NCBI GenBank assembly: GCA_964616985.1
Contig: CAZTVF010000036.1
Coordinates: forward strand, 1 to 42,540
Origin: CAZTVF01 sp964616985
GTDB taxonomy: Bacteria; Planctomycetota; Phycisphaerae; SM23-33
DNA: 42,540 nt
Direction of reading: 5' to 3'
The notes below the pieces were generated by a model, which was not told the DNA's origin, made no database searches, and saw nothing but the letters and a program-made list of their open reading frames with translations. The first letter of the stretch is position 1. Each line of letters opens with the position of its first letter. A program made the translations under genes and the position numbers. Positions 16,404-25,900 of this stretch are shown here, piece by piece.

Positions 16404-17264
16404 TCACACCAGCGCCGGCAGCAGGAACAAGGCGGCGGGGGCGGCGATCAGCGGCGAGTCGATCATGTCCAGGATGCCGCCGAACTCGGGCACCAGCGCG
16501 CCCGAATCCTTCAGGTCGGCCGATCGCTTCAGCAGGCTCTCGCACAGGTCGCCGAACTGGCCGATCAGGCCCAGGACGACGGCGAAGATGATCGTCTGCG
16601 TCACGCCCATCTCGACGCGCAGCAGCCATCGCACCAGCAGCGTGATGACCGCGGCGAAGACCACGCCGCCGGCGAGTCCTTCCCACGATTTGCCGGGCGA
16701 CAGCCACGGGATCATCTTGTGCTTGCCGATGGCTGTGCCGGTGAAGAACGCGCCGATGTCGGTGCACTTCACCGCCACCAGGAACAGCACGAGCACCTCG
16801 ATGCCGTACAGCAGTCGCAGCCACAGGATGGCGGCCCCGCAGCCGCCGATATAGGCGACGGTCAGCAGCGTGCAGGCGAGCTGGCGGATGGCGTCCTGCT
16901 TGCGGTGGCGGATCATCTGCTCGGCGAAGACCAGCGCCACGCCCAGCCCCACGAAGGCCATCTCAGGCACGAAGAAGGCGTTGGGATTATGCAGGGCGGT
17001 CGTCCACATAGGCGCGACGATCAGCAGGATCGTGGCGGCCAGGCCGCCGGAGCGGAGGGTCTTGACGCCCGCGCCGCCGGCCAGGCGGGACATCTCGCCG
17101 AAGGCGACGTATGCCATCAGCCCGATCATCACCATGAGGATCAGGCCGGGATAGTTTCGCCCAGCGAGGTACACGCCCTCGGTCATGCGGTCCGCCAGCA
17201 GCAGCGCCGTCAGCAGCACCAGCATCAACGCGCCGAACACAATCCGCTTGGTGATCTTTCCCAT
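16404..17264 (-). CDS. cdsA: Phosphatidate cytidylyltransferase
   Basis: 286 aa with about seven or eight membrane helices. Makes CDP-diacylglycerol from phosphatidic acid and CTP, the branch point for bacterial phospholipids. The C-terminal third holds the signature region: VKCTDIGAFFTGTAIGKHKMIPWLSPGKSWEG, GQFGDLCESLLKRSADLKDSG and PEFGGILDMIDS. The classical H-G-G-x-x-D-R-x-D reads F-G-G-I-L-D-M-I-D here, so the His and Arg are substituted while both Asp remain. No ribosome site is seen; TCTAAT at 17271-17276 ends 6 nt before the ATG, again consistent with a leaderless start, although no good -35 is visible. sppA follows after 169 nt. Confidence 0.92.
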   Translation of the reverse strand: MGKITKRIVFGALMLVLLTALLLADRMTEGVYLAGRNYPGLILMVMIGLMAYVAFGEMSRLAGGAGVKTLRSGGLAATILLIVAPMWTTALHNPNAFFVPEMAFVGLGVALVFAEQMIRHRKQDAIRQLACTLLTVAYIGGCGAAILWLRLLYGIEVLVLFLVAVKCTDIGAFFTGTAIGKHKMIPWLSPGKSWEGLAGGVVFAAVITLLVRWLLRVEMGVTQTIIFAVVLGLIGQFGDLCESLLKRSADLKDSGALVPEFGGILDMIDSPLIAAPAALFLLPALV

Positions 17265-17321
17265 GGCGACATTAGAGACCAGACGCCGGCCAAATTCCAG
17301 AAGAAGACAGAAGAAGAAGCA

Positions 17322-17456
17322 TCAGCAGGGATGAAGAGGATAAAGAGGGATAAAGAGAAGAATGAAAACACAGTGATCCCGCGGCCGCCTGAGCTTTCTT
17401 CTCTGTCTTGCAGCTGTTTTCCTCTTATCCGCGTTTATCCTCTTCATCCCTGCTGA
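17322..17456. repeat. Perfect 23-nt inverted repeat flanking a purine-rich tract
   Basis: The left arm 17322-17344 and right arm 17434-17456 are exact reverse complements over 23 nt (left arm TCAGCAGGGATGAAGAGGAT plus AAA), 89 nt apart. From about 17300 to 17375 the + strand is almost all purine (AGAAGAAG, GAAGAGGATAAAGAGG). It lies between the phosphoketolase stop and the cdsA start, both on the minus strand. Confidence 0.8.
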
Positions 17457-17474
17457 AGCTTTTCCGTTTCTTCT

Positions 17475-19862
17475 TCATCCGTTCCACCGCCAGTTGGTGA
17501 TCTCCGGCGGGTCGAAGCCTTCGCGGTCGATGAAGGTGCGGTGGTCTCGGATCTTCTGCTGGTACTTGCGGATGACCTGCTCGCACTTGGACCCGATCCT
17601 GGGGTTGCGCGTGGCCATCTTCTGTGCGGCCTGCATCACCAGGTGGTAGCGGCTGCAGCGGTTGCGGACCAGCATGTCGAACGGCGTGGTCGTCGTGCCT
17701 TCTTCGCGATAGCCGTTGATGTCGAAACGGCTCTGGCCGGGCCGCTCCCAAAGCAGTTGCTTGATGGCCGCCGTGTAGCCGTGGAAGTTGAACACCACGG
17801 GCACATCCAGCGGGAACAGCCGCTGGAACTGGTCTTCGGTCATGCCCGGCGGGTACTTCTGCGGGATGCCCAGCACCAGCAGCCTCACCACGTTCACCAC
17901 TTGCACGCGCCAGGCAGGGGCGTCCTGCCGCAGCAGGTCGGCCGCGGCCATCACTTCCAGCATGAGGCTGTCGCCGCAGCCGCACAGCACGACCTCGGGG
18001 TCCTCGCCGTCGCCGGTGCACGCCCACGGCCAGACTGACGCGCCCGCGCGGCAGTGCTCGATGGCCTCGGGCATGCTGAGCCACTGGGGCATGGGCTGCT
18101 TGCCGGCGATGATGAGGTTGATCAGGTCGGTGCTCGACAGGCAGTGGTCCACCACCGACAGCAGGCAGTTGGCGTCGGGCGGCAGGGCGATGCGGTACGT
18201 GTGGCCTTTGCGCGTCAGCAGCGTGTTGATGAAGCCCGGCCCCTGGTGCGAGTAGCCGTTGTGGTCCTGCCGCCACGCCTCGCTGGTCAGCAGGTAGTTC
18301 AGCGACGAGATCGGCTTTCGCCACGCCACCTCGCCGGAGGATTTGAGGAACTTGGCGTACTGCGCCATCATGCTGTCGACGATCGTCACGAATGCCTCGT
18401 AGCAGGGGAACAGGCCGTGCCTGCCCGTCAGCAGGTAGCCCTGCAGCCAGCCCTGGCAGTTGTGCTCCGACAGCACCTCCATCACGCGGCCGCTGGTGGC
18501 GAGGTGTTCGCTGTTGGGCGGGATGGGCCAGTTGAACTGGCGGTCGGTCATCTTGAGCACCTCGCCCAGGCGGTTGGACTCCAGCTCGTCGGGGCAGAAG
18601 ATGCGGAAGTTGCGGGCGAGCTGGTTCTTGTCCATCAGCAGCCGGAGGTACTCGCCCAGCTTCTCCATGCCGCTGAGGACCGTCTGGCCGCGGCCGGTGA
18701 TCTGCACCTCGGTGCTGCAGGTGGTGGGCATGCGGAGCGGGACGCGGATGTCGCCGCCGAAGGTGTGGCGGTTCATGGCCATCCGCAGCGGGCCGCGGGG
18801 GCATTGTTCGAGGATGTCGGCCGCCGGGCGGCCTTCGGCATCGAACAGCTCCTGGGGGTGATACGACCGCAGCCAGTACTCCACGATCTGCAGGTGCTGC
18901 GGGTTGGTCTTGAGGTCCTTGGCCGGCACCTGGTGCGAGCGGAAGGAGCCCTCGATGGGCTTGCCGTCGATCTCCTTGGGGCCGCCGAAGCCCTTGGGCG
19001 TCCGCAGGATGATCATCGGCCAGGCGGGGCGGGGGATGGGGGAGCCCTGGCGGGCGGCGGTTTGGATCCTGCAAATCTCGCCGTACGCCCAGTCCAACGC
19101 ATCCTGCATGTGCTCGTCCAGCGCGTCGGTGTAGTTTACGGTCCGCACGGCCCAGCCATAGCCGCGGAACAGGGTGTCGAGCTCCTGCTCCGTCATGGCC
19201 CCGAAGATGGTGGGGGAGGAAATCTTAAAGCCGTTGAGGTGCAGGATCGGCAGGACCGCGCCATCGCCGACGGGGTCGAGGAACTTCGTGCTGTGCCACG
19301 CCGTGGCCGTCGGGCCGGTCTCGGCCTCGCCGTCGCCGACGATGCAGGCGGCGATGAGGTCAGGGTTGTCCAGCACGGCCCCGAAGCTGGTGGCCAGGGC
19401 GTAACCCAGCTCGCCGCCCTCGTGGATCACGCCCGGCAGGGCGGGGTTGAGGTGGCTGGGGAAACCGTCCGGCCAGGAGAACCGGTGCACGAACTCGCCC
19501 AGGCCTTTGCCGTCCAGCGTCAGTTCGGGGTAGAACTCCCCCAGCGAGCCGTCGAGGTACATGTTGGCCAGGTTCGCCGCCGCCCCGTGCCCCGGGCCGG
19601 TCACCAGCAGCACGCTGGCCTGCGTGCGAAGGATAAGGTGGTTCAGGTGAGCATATATAAGGTTGATACCGGGCGCGGTTCCCCAATGCCCCAGCAGCCG
19701 GTCCTTGATGTCCTTAGGTTCCAGCGGTCGCTCCAGCAGGAAGTTGGAGCGGAGATAGATCTGTGCCGCCGCCAGGAAGTCCGCGGCGCGGCGGTACCGC
19801 TGCATCGGAGTCTGCTTGGCCGCGTGCTGGTTCGTCACTGCCTGCGGATTGCCATTCGACAT
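17475..19862 (-). CDS. Xylulose-5-phosphate/fructose-6-phosphate phosphoketolase
   Basis: 795 aa, the normal length for Xfp. A thiamine-diphosphate enzyme that splits xylulose-5-P or fructose-6-P with phosphate to acetyl-phosphate plus an aldose phosphate. Landmarks: GHWGTAPGINLIYAHLNHLI, VTGPGHGAAA, SWPDGFPSHL, GELGYALATSFGAV, the ThDP site VGDGEAETGP...AWHSTKFLDP, LHLNGFKIS, the QDHNGYSHQGPGF motif, and VFNFHGY. The start at 19862 (MSNGNPQAV) has AAAGG about 8 nt upstream; the open frame runs 37 codons further without support. No acetate kinase or phosphotransacetylase gene is adjacent. It is divergent from the exported protein cluster. Confidence 0.95.
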   Translation of the reverse strand: MSNGNPQAVTNQHAAKQTPMQRYRRAADFLAAAQIYLRSNFLLERPLEPKDIKDRLLGHWGTAPGINLIYAHLNHLILRTQASVLLVTGPGHGAAANLANMYLDGSLGEFYPELTLDGKGLGEFVHRFSWPDGFPSHLNPALPGVIHEGGELGYALATSFGAVLDNPDLIAACIVGDGEAETGPTATAWHSTKFLDPVGDGAVLPILHLNGFKISSPTIFGAMTEQELDTLFRGYGWAVRTVNYTDALDEHMQDALDWAYGEICRIQTAARQGSPIPRPAWPMIILRTPKGFGGPKEIDGKPIEGSFRSHQVPAKDLKTNPQHLQIVEYWLRSYHPQELFDAEGRPAADILEQCPRGPLRMAMNRHTFGGDIRVPLRMPTTCSTEVQITGRGQTVLSGMEKLGEYLRLLMDKNQLARNFRIFCPDELESNRLGEVLKMTDRQFNWPIPPNSEHLATSGRVMEVLSEHNCQGWLQGYLLTGRHGLFPCYEAFVTIVDSMMAQYAKFLKSSGEVAWRKPISSLNYLLTSEAWRQDHNGYSHQGPGFINTLLTRKGHTYRIALPPDANCLLSVVDHCLSSTDLINLIIAGKQPMPQWLSMPEAIEHCRAGASVWPWACTGDGEDPEVVLCGCGDSLMLEVMAAADLLRQDAPAWRVQVVNVVRLLVLGIPQKYPPGMTEDQFQRLFPLDVPVVFNFHGYTAAIKQLLWERPGQSRFDINGYREEGTTTTPFDMLVRNRCSRYHLVMQAAQKMATRNPRIGSKCEQVIRKYQQKIRDHRTFIDREGFDPPEITNWRWNG

Positions 19863-20148
19863 AGTGCGACCTTTCGCAATAGATGAAGCGCATTCGGTGC
19901 ATCCCCGGTTAAGACCGGCCAATTTTACGCCCGTCTCCGCACAAATGCCATGAAACGCCTGCCTGATTCCCAATTGCGTATGGCCGCGGAGGTTGTCGAA
20001 AAGATTCTGGCCCTCGCCTCACCCTCACCGGGGCCTTGCGGCCCGACCTCTCCCTGGGGGAGCGGGGCTGAAATATCTTCCCAGTCTGCAACTGCCGCAA
20101 AACCCGCTCCCGGACCTGTGGTTGTATTTAAGGTCAGGAGACACAGGC

Positions 20149-23100
20149 ATGATGAATCTTCGTGCATTCGGTTGGGCATGTGCGGCGGTGATGATCGTGG
20201 CGGGCGCGGCCGGTGCGGTCGAGACGCCCACTTCCTACGGCGAGGCGGCGACGGTCGATACGCCGCTGCTCCGCGTGCCGCCGGCGTCCAAGGCGCCCAC
20301 CATCGACGGCGTCATGGGCGAGGGCGAGTGGCAGGACGCCTCCAGCCTCTCGGGGTTCTGGTACGACTACGCCCAGAACGACTTCCGCTTCATGGCCCCC
20401 ATCGAGACGCAACTCCAGGTCTACACGATGTACGACAAGGAGAACCTCTACTTCTGCTTCACCTCCCCGGTGTATCCCGAGGCGTCGTGGCTGAAGGCCC
20501 AGGGGCGTTTCCCCGACGTGCTCAGCCATCCGCAGTACGGTGCGCTGTGGGACGACCACACCGAACTCGAGATTCGCCCGTATGACAAGATCGACAAGGG
20601 CTTCCAGCTGGGCCTGCTGCGCTGGGACGTCAACCCCATCAACACCATCGTCGACTGGTACTGGTCCCAGCAGGGCGGCCAGGACCTGACGTGGAAGTCC
20701 AATGCCATCGTCCGTTCCAGCGTCACCGATAAGCGGTGGGTGATCGAGTACGCCATCCCCTTCAAGAGCATGCTCACCGGCAACTACACGGGCAAGGACC
20801 AGAACGGCCAGCCGCTGGTGACGATCCCGCCGCCGGACGGCACGGTCTACCGCACGTGGCTGGTCCGCGGCATCGGCGGCAACGGCACGTTTTTCAACGC
20901 CTTCGACAACCACTGCTGGAACACCACCAAGACGCAGCTGGTCTTCGACTCCAAGGCCGTCAGCTTCCAGATCAACGAGTTGGGCCCGATCCTGGAGGAC
21001 GTGATCGACGTCCGCCTGACGCTGAAGAATCACAACACGCAGTCGGAGACCGTTCGCCTGGGCTTCTTCGTCGAAAACGCCGAAGGCCTGGTCTACTCCA
21101 GCTACGATTCGCCTGATCTCAAGGAGGGCCTGCTGGAACTGCGGCCTGGCGAGGTGAAGGAGCTTCGCCTCCGCAAGAGCCTCCCGGGCATCAGCACCGA
21201 GGGCAACGTGCTGTGGTTCGACGTGCGGTCGGCCGGCACGCCGGCCAAGACGCTGTTCCGCACCCGCCTGATCCGCTTCCATTCGATGGAGGGCGGCGCG
21301 CAGGGCGGGCAGAAGCAGATCGTCGACCCCCAGACGGGCGAGTCGAAGCTCGTGGACAAGAGCGTCTCCTTCCGCGACCGCCGCATCGACTCCATCAAGG
21401 ACCTCCGCCCGCCGAAGCGCGACTTCGACTTCACGTGGAGCTTCTCGGCCTACAACAAGCGCCTCACCGCGACCGTCGACCGCGGCATCCACGGGGCCAG
21501 CGAAGAAGTGAAGACGGCCAAGGAAGTCAAGCTCGCCATCATGCGGAAGGACGGCGACGAGACGGTGATCAAGGAGATCAAGTGCCCGATCACCACCGCC
21601 TTCGCCTGCCTGGAGGCCAACCTGCCCGAACTGGTCGACGGCGAGTCGTACCAGATCTCGCTGCTGCTGTTCGATCAGAACATGCGGATCGTCGGCGAGC
21701 GCAACAGCGATCGCATCAGCGACGGCCGCAATGCCGCCCCCTTCGTCTACAAGGTCGAGCCGTGGATGAACAACAAGATCGGCCTGGACGACGTGTGCTG
21801 GGACCCGTATACGCCGATCCAGCTGGCCGGCGGCGCGCTGGACATGCTCAAGCACAAGATCACCGTCTCGCCCGTGGGCCTGCCCGCGCAGATCGACATC
21901 AAGGCCGACAGCCGCGACCTGCCGCTGGAGAAGCGAAAGGGCGCCGCGATCTCGCCCGCCGACCTGCTGGAACTGGGCCGCGGGCCCCAGCTGCGTTCGG
22001 CCATGGAGATCCGCGCGGTCATCAACGGCAAGCCCGTCGTCGCTCAGGCCGCCTCGCCGGCCAAGATCACCCGCCAGTGGAAGAGCGAGGTGGAATACAC
22101 CTCGACGCTCAAGATCGGCCCGCTGGACGGCGAACTGGTCACCCGCTACGACTGCGACGGAACGATGCACTGCCGCTTCGTCTACGGCGCAGCCAGCCCG
22201 GCCAGCATCGAGCGCCTCGAACTGGTCATGCCTGTCGACGGCGCGGTGGACCTGATGCTGTCGGACACCGGCAATGGCGGCATGACGGGCGCCGACGTGT
22301 GGGAGTGCACGCTGCCCAACAAGGAAGGCGTCGTCTGGGACTCGACCCAAACGCACATGGAGCTGTTCCGCAGCCGCTTTGTTCCCTGGTTCTGGTTCGG
22401 CAACGGCGACCGGGCGTTCACGTACTTCTGCGACAGCGACCGGGGCTTCATGCTGAACAAGGAAGGCTCGGCCATGCAGCTGGAGCGCGATAAGGCCGGC
22501 AAGGTCACCTGGAGCGTCCAGTTCGTGAACCATGCCGTGCAGGTGAGCGGCCAGCGGACGGTGGAGTTCTCCATCCTGACGCACCCGGCCAAGCCCAAGC
22601 CCAAGAACTACCGCAACACGATGTGGCACTACTACGGCGGCAAGAGCTGGGCGGCGGGCTACGCGATCGAGCCCTACGACCTGCCCGAGGCGTACCTCAA
22701 GGCCCGCATTCGCGAGGCGACGGGCGCGCCCAAGGAACTCTCCGACGAGCAGGCCGCCGCCTATCGCCAGGAAGAGGGCCCGTACATGCGGTACGGCAAG
22801 TGGCGCAACGTGCAGAGCAACTGCTGCGCCGAGATGGACCAGACCTGGGAAGACAAGGCGACCTACCTCTTCGAGCGCCAGATCCGCGTGGGCCGGCGCG
22901 TCGGGTGGTGGATGGATGAGTACTGGCCCGTCGGCTTTGGCCGCAGCAACAACGTCGCCACGGGCAACGCCTACTTCCGCGACGCCAACACGATCGACTC
23001 CAACGAGATCCCCTGGCAGAGCGGCTTCCTCACGCGGTACATGCGGAACCACTACAAGCGGCTGGCCCGCGTCAGCACGATCAACAACGTGCCCCAGCGC

Positions 23101-23892
23101 CAGCACACCTGGAGCAACAACGCATCGACCATGCTGGAATCCTGCATCTGGAGCTCCATGCTGGTGGAGGAGTGCGGCGCGCAGCACCGCTCGTTCGAGG
23201 TCGACCAGGTCACGCAGTTCCCCAACTCGCTGTTCCGTTACATGGCCCACAACTGGTCGGGCCTGCTGACATGCATCGCCGCCGACGCCACCGACGCCAA
23301 GGCCGGCGACGACAAGCGGCTCGACCGCCAGCACATGGGCCGCGCCCTGCTGAACGACATCGGCCTGATGCCCTCGGGCGCCCACGGCATCATCCACCAC
23401 CGCGAGCAGGCCTCGCGCCTGCTGAGTCGCCTCGCCGGCTGGGGCCTGTTCGAGGACTCCGGCGTTGAGAAGCTGCCCTTCTGGCGGATCGAGAAGTACG
23501 CGGCGATCGGCGACAAGCCCGCCTCCGAGAGCCAGGTCTACATCACCGTCTATCGCCGGCCCACGCCCAGCGGCAAGGGCACGCAGACGCTGTTTGTGAT
23601 CATGAACGAGAGCGACAAGCCCGTTGAACTGCCCCTGAAGGTGCTCGACGCTGCACGCGTCATGGGCGGGCCTAACACGCTCAAGGCCGCGACCGTGCAG
23701 GGGAATAACAAGATCCCCGACGCCCTGAAGGAATGGTGGCAGACGATCAACAAGACCGACGCCGACGCCACCGTCCTGATGGACCTGGAGACCGGCGACG
23801 TGGTCGCCAAGGCCGATCCCAAGGCCGAGACCTACGGCCCGGTATTCGTGCCGTATCACGACTTCCGGGTCCTGACGGCCGTCAGCGAGTAG
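20149..23892 (+). CDS. Very large exported glycoside-hydrolase-like protein with CBM9-like N-terminal domain
   Basis: 1247 aa. ATG 20149 (or 20152) has AGGAG at 20136-20140. The signal peptide is MNLRAFGWACAAVMIVAGAAG. About residues 40-230 look like a family-9 carbohydrate-binding/DOMON-type beta-sandwich (APTIDGVMGEGEWQDAS ... LYFCFTSP ... TELEIRPYDK ... WVIEYAIPFKSM). Long beta-rich modules follow, then a large region like the DUF6067/GH123-like proteins of planctomycetes (WFWFGNGDRAFTYFCDSDRG; MWHYYGGKSW; VGWWMDEYWPVGFGRSNN; WSNNASTMLESCIWSS). The adjacent acidic pair Asp923-Glu924 recalls the neighbouring Asp-Glu catalytic pair of GH123 enzymes. It probably acts on polysaccharide outside the cytoplasm; the substrate is unknown. 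Domain names are from memory of family appearance, not from a search. Confidence 0.75.
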   Translation: MMNLRAFGWACAAVMIVAGAAGAVETPTSYGEAATVDTPLLRVPPASKAPTIDGVMGEGEWQDASSLSGFWYDYAQNDFRFMAPIETQLQVYTMYDKENLYFCFTSPVYPEASWLKAQGRFPDVLSHPQYGALWDDHTELEIRPYDKIDKGFQLGLLRWDVNPINTIVDWYWSQQGGQDLTWKSNAIVRSSVTDKRWVIEYAIPFKSMLTGNYTGKDQNGQPLVTIPPPDGTVYRTWLVRGIGGNGTFFNAFDNHCWNTTKTQLVFDSKAVSFQINELGPILEDVIDVRLTLKNHNTQSETVRLGFFVENAEGLVYSSYDSPDLKEGLLELRPGEVKELRLRKSLPGISTEGNVLWFDVRSAGTPAKTLFRTRLIRFHSMEGGAQGGQKQIVDPQTGESKLVDKSVSFRDRRIDSIKDLRPPKRDFDFTWSFSAYNKRLTATVDRGIHGASEEVKTAKEVKLAIMRKDGDETVIKEIKCPITTAFACLEANLPELVDGESYQISLLLFDQNMRIVGERNSDRISDGRNAAPFVYKVEPWMNNKIGLDDVCWDPYTPIQLAGGALDMLKHKITVSPVGLPAQIDIKADSRDLPLEKRKGAAISPADLLELGRGPQLRSAMEIRAVINGKPVVAQAASPAKITRQWKSEVEYTSTLKIGPLDGELVTRYDCDGTMHCRFVYGAASPASIERLELVMPVDGAVDLMLSDTGNGGMTGADVWECTLPNKEGVVWDSTQTHMELFRSRFVPWFWFGNGDRAFTYFCDSDRGFMLNKEGSAMQLERDKAGKVTWSVQFVNHAVQVSGQRTVEFSILTHPAKPKPKNYRNTMWHYYGGKSWAAGYAIEPYDLPEAYLKARIREATGAPKELSDEQAAAYRQEEGPYMRYGKWRNVQSNCCAEMDQTWEDKATYLFERQIRVGRRVGWWMDEYWPVGFGRSNNVATGNAYFRDANTIDSNEIPWQSGFLTRYMRNHYKRLARVSTINNVPQRQHTWSNNASTMLESCIWSSMLVEECGAQHRSFEVDQVTQFPNSLFRYMAHNWSGLLTCIAADATDAKAGDDKRLDRQHMGRALLNDIGLMPSGAHGIIHHREQASRLLSRLAGWGLFEDSGVEKLPFWRIEKYAAIGDKPASESQVYITVYRRPTPSGKGTQTLFVIMNESDKPVELPLKVLDAARVMGGPNTLKAATVQGNNKIPDALKEWWQTINKTDADATVLMDLETGDVVAKADPKAETYGPVFVPYHDFRVLTAVSE

Positions 23893-23937
23893 AAGGTCGT
23901 AGGCAGAAGGTCGTAGGTCGTAGGCAGTAGGTGGTAG
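23893..23937. repeat. Short tandem heptad-like repeat (GTAGGCA/GTAGGTC units)
   Basis: Directly after the stop codon, AAGGTCGTAGGCAG is followed by further GGTCGTAG and GTAGGCAG units. It fills over half of the 82-nt gap between the two exported paralogues and has no coding role on either strand. Confidence 0.7.
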
Positions 23938-23974
23938 TGGAAGATGGACTGAGCAGAACAGACCGGAGAGTCTC

Positions 23975-25900
23975 ATGAAGATAGCCCTCGTTAGTATGTT
24001 GGCCGTAATCGCGTGTGCGTCTGTGGCCTTGGCCGCCCCGGCGGCGACGCCGGCGCCGTTCCGCTTGGAGCCCAACGCCATCGTCACGCCCCGGCACGTC
24101 TTCGTGCAGGGGGACAGCGGCCTGCCGCAGCAGATCCAGATCAAGGCTGAGACCTATGAGATGCCGCTGGAAAAGCGAGGCCCCAAGCCTGCCGACGCCG
24201 ACCTCGCCCTCGTCGGCCGCGGGCCCCAGCTTCGCGCTCCGATGCGGCTGGAAGCCATCGCCGGCGGCAAGACCGTCGCCCTGGTGGCCGCCGAGGCCCC
24301 CAAGGTGGCGATGGAAAATGACGTCGCCGTCAGCACGGCCAAGGTGGCCGGCGCGGGCGTCAGCGCCACCGTCGAGGCCCGCTACGCCAAGGACGGCGCG
24401 ATGAGCGTGAAGATCACCTACGGCGGCGGGGCGGTCGATTCGCTCGCCGTCGTCATGGACATCGCCGGCGCGGTCGACACCGTCATCGCCGGCGCTGGGG
24501 CCGACGCCAAGGCGCTGCCCTTCGCCTCCGATGACTACGCCCTGGCCGCCGACGAAGGCGTCGTCTGGGGCAACGGCAAGGCCGTCGCCGCCGCGCCCAC
24601 GCCGACGCCCGCACCGGCCACCGCACCTGCCACCATGCCCACCTCCGGCCCGGCCCGCAAGCCCGCCATCAGCCGCGGCGCGCCCGGCGTCGTCCCGCAC
24701 ATGTTCTTCGGCAACGGCGATCGCGGCTGGACGTTCCTGGCCGCCGGCGACGCCGGCTGGGTCGTCGACCCCGCTGCCGCCACCATGCTCCTGATCCGCG
24801 ACAAGGACGGCCTGCTCACCTGGAAGGCCCTCCTGGTCAACAAGGCCTCCAAGCTCGACGGCGAGAAGACGGTCGCCTTCATGCTGCTGACGCATCCCGC
24901 CGCCGCCCGCCCGCTGGGCTTCCGCAAGGCCGCCTGGCAGGAACTGCCCTTCGCCGGAAAGACCGGCGCCGCCGCGCCGCTGACCGCCGCCGGCCGAACG
25001 GGCGACAAGGGCGTTGTTCGCGCCGACGCTGCCAGCGTGTATGAGTCGCTCGCCTCGGCCGCCCAGTTGCAGGGCATCGCCGGCGGCGACGCCGCCTCGG
25101 CCGCCAGCACGCTGGCCGAGACCTACCCCACGCCGCTGTTCCGCTACCTCGCCGGCACACACACCAGCCTGCCGGCCTGGCTGAGCACGAATTCGGGCAA
25201 GCTCATCCGCCCCGGCCAGAGCGACGCCCTCGACCGCATGGCCATCGGGCGGGCGCTGCTGAACGACATTGGCCTGGACGCCGCGACCGTCGCGCACAAG
25301 GCGCTGGCGGCCAAGGTGATGGCCGCCCTGACGCAGTTCGGCTACTTCGAAGCCGATGGCAAGACCGATTACCTGCCGTACTGGCGCAGCCGCGAATTCA
25401 TCCGCTACGGCGAGCCCTTCACGGGCAAGGACGCCTTCAGCATCACCGCCGAAGACCCGATGGCCCGCGTGTTCACGTCCGTCTGGCGTCGCAGCGCCCC
25501 GGCCGGCAAGAAGGGCACGCAGGCGATGATTTTGGTCGTGAACGAGACCGACGTCCCCGTCCGCCAGCAGCTCTACGTCCTCAACGTCGCCCGCGTCTTC
25601 GGCGGCCCCAACCGCATCACGGCCGGGGCGGTCATCGGCACGTGGGATTTCCCCGGGATCCCGGCCGACAGCGACTGGGCTTCCAAGTCCCTCGCCCGCA
25701 GTTCCAGCCCCGGCGACCGCAGGACGCCCAACCCGCACCTGATGGATATGGAAGACAGCGGATATGTGACCCTGGCCTCGTCCAGGGGTGGTCAGGAGAT
25801 TTACGGCCCGCTGTTCATCCCGGCCCACAGCTTCCGCCTGCTCTACGGCGCGACCGACGCCGACGTATTGACCCCCGCCGCAGGGCCGGAGAAGAAGTAA
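23975..25900 (+). CDS. Exported paralogue of the upstream glycoside-hydrolase-like protein, without its catalytic region
   Basis: 641 aa with signal peptide MKIALVSMLAVIACASVALA; GGAG lies 7 nt before the ATG. It aligns by eye with the upstream 1247-aa protein in two blocks: first (G)LPQQIQIKAETYEMPLEKRG...GRGPQLRAPM against LPAQIDIKADSRDLPLEKRK...GRGPQLRSAM, and last LFRYLA...LDRMAIGRALLNDIGL...LPYWR...GTQAMILVVNE...ARVFGGPN against LFRYMA...LDRQHMGRALLNDIGL...LPFWR...GTQTLFVIMNE...ARVMGGPN. The N-terminal CBM9-like domain and the WWMDEYWP region are absent, replaced by a Pro/Thr/Ala linker and about 60 Ala-rich residues. It is likely non-catalytic: a binding partner, scaffold or decaying duplicate. 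It overlaps the next gene by one base. Confidence 0.8.
   Translation: MKIALVSMLAVIACASVALAAPAATPAPFRLEPNAIVTPRHVFVQGDSGLPQQIQIKAETYEMPLEKRGPKPADADLALVGRGPQLRAPMRLEAIAGGKTVALVAAEAPKVAMENDVAVSTAKVAGAGVSATVEARYAKDGAMSVKITYGGGAVDSLAVVMDIAGAVDTVIAGAGADAKALPFASDDYALAADEGVVWGNGKAVAAAPTPTPAPATAPATMPTSGPARKPAISRGAPGVVPHMFFGNGDRGWTFLAAGDAGWVVDPAAATMLLIRDKDGLLTWKALLVNKASKLDGEKTVAFMLLTHPAAARPLGFRKAAWQELPFAGKTGAAAPLTAAGRTGDKGVVRADAASVYESLASAAQLQGIAGGDAASAASTLAETYPTPLFRYLAGTHTSLPAWLSTNSGKLIRPGQSDALDRMAIGRALLNDIGLDAATVAHKALAAKVMAALTQFGYFEADGKTDYLPYWRSREFIRYGEPFTGKDAFSITAEDPMARVFTSVWRRSAPAGKKGTQAMILVVNETDVPVRQQLYVLNVARVFGGPNRITAGAVIGTWDFPGIPADSDWASKSLARSSSPGDRRTPNPHLMDMEDSGYVTLASSRGGQEIYGPLFIPAHSFRLLYGATDADVLTPAAGPEKK

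Noticed and set aside
20134..24144. 1336-codon open frame on the minus strand
   Set aside because: It is antisense to the exported GH-like gene and has the His/Asp/Val/Gly/Ala-rich composition expected of a reverse-strand shadow in GC-rich DNA; no ribosome site, no motif.
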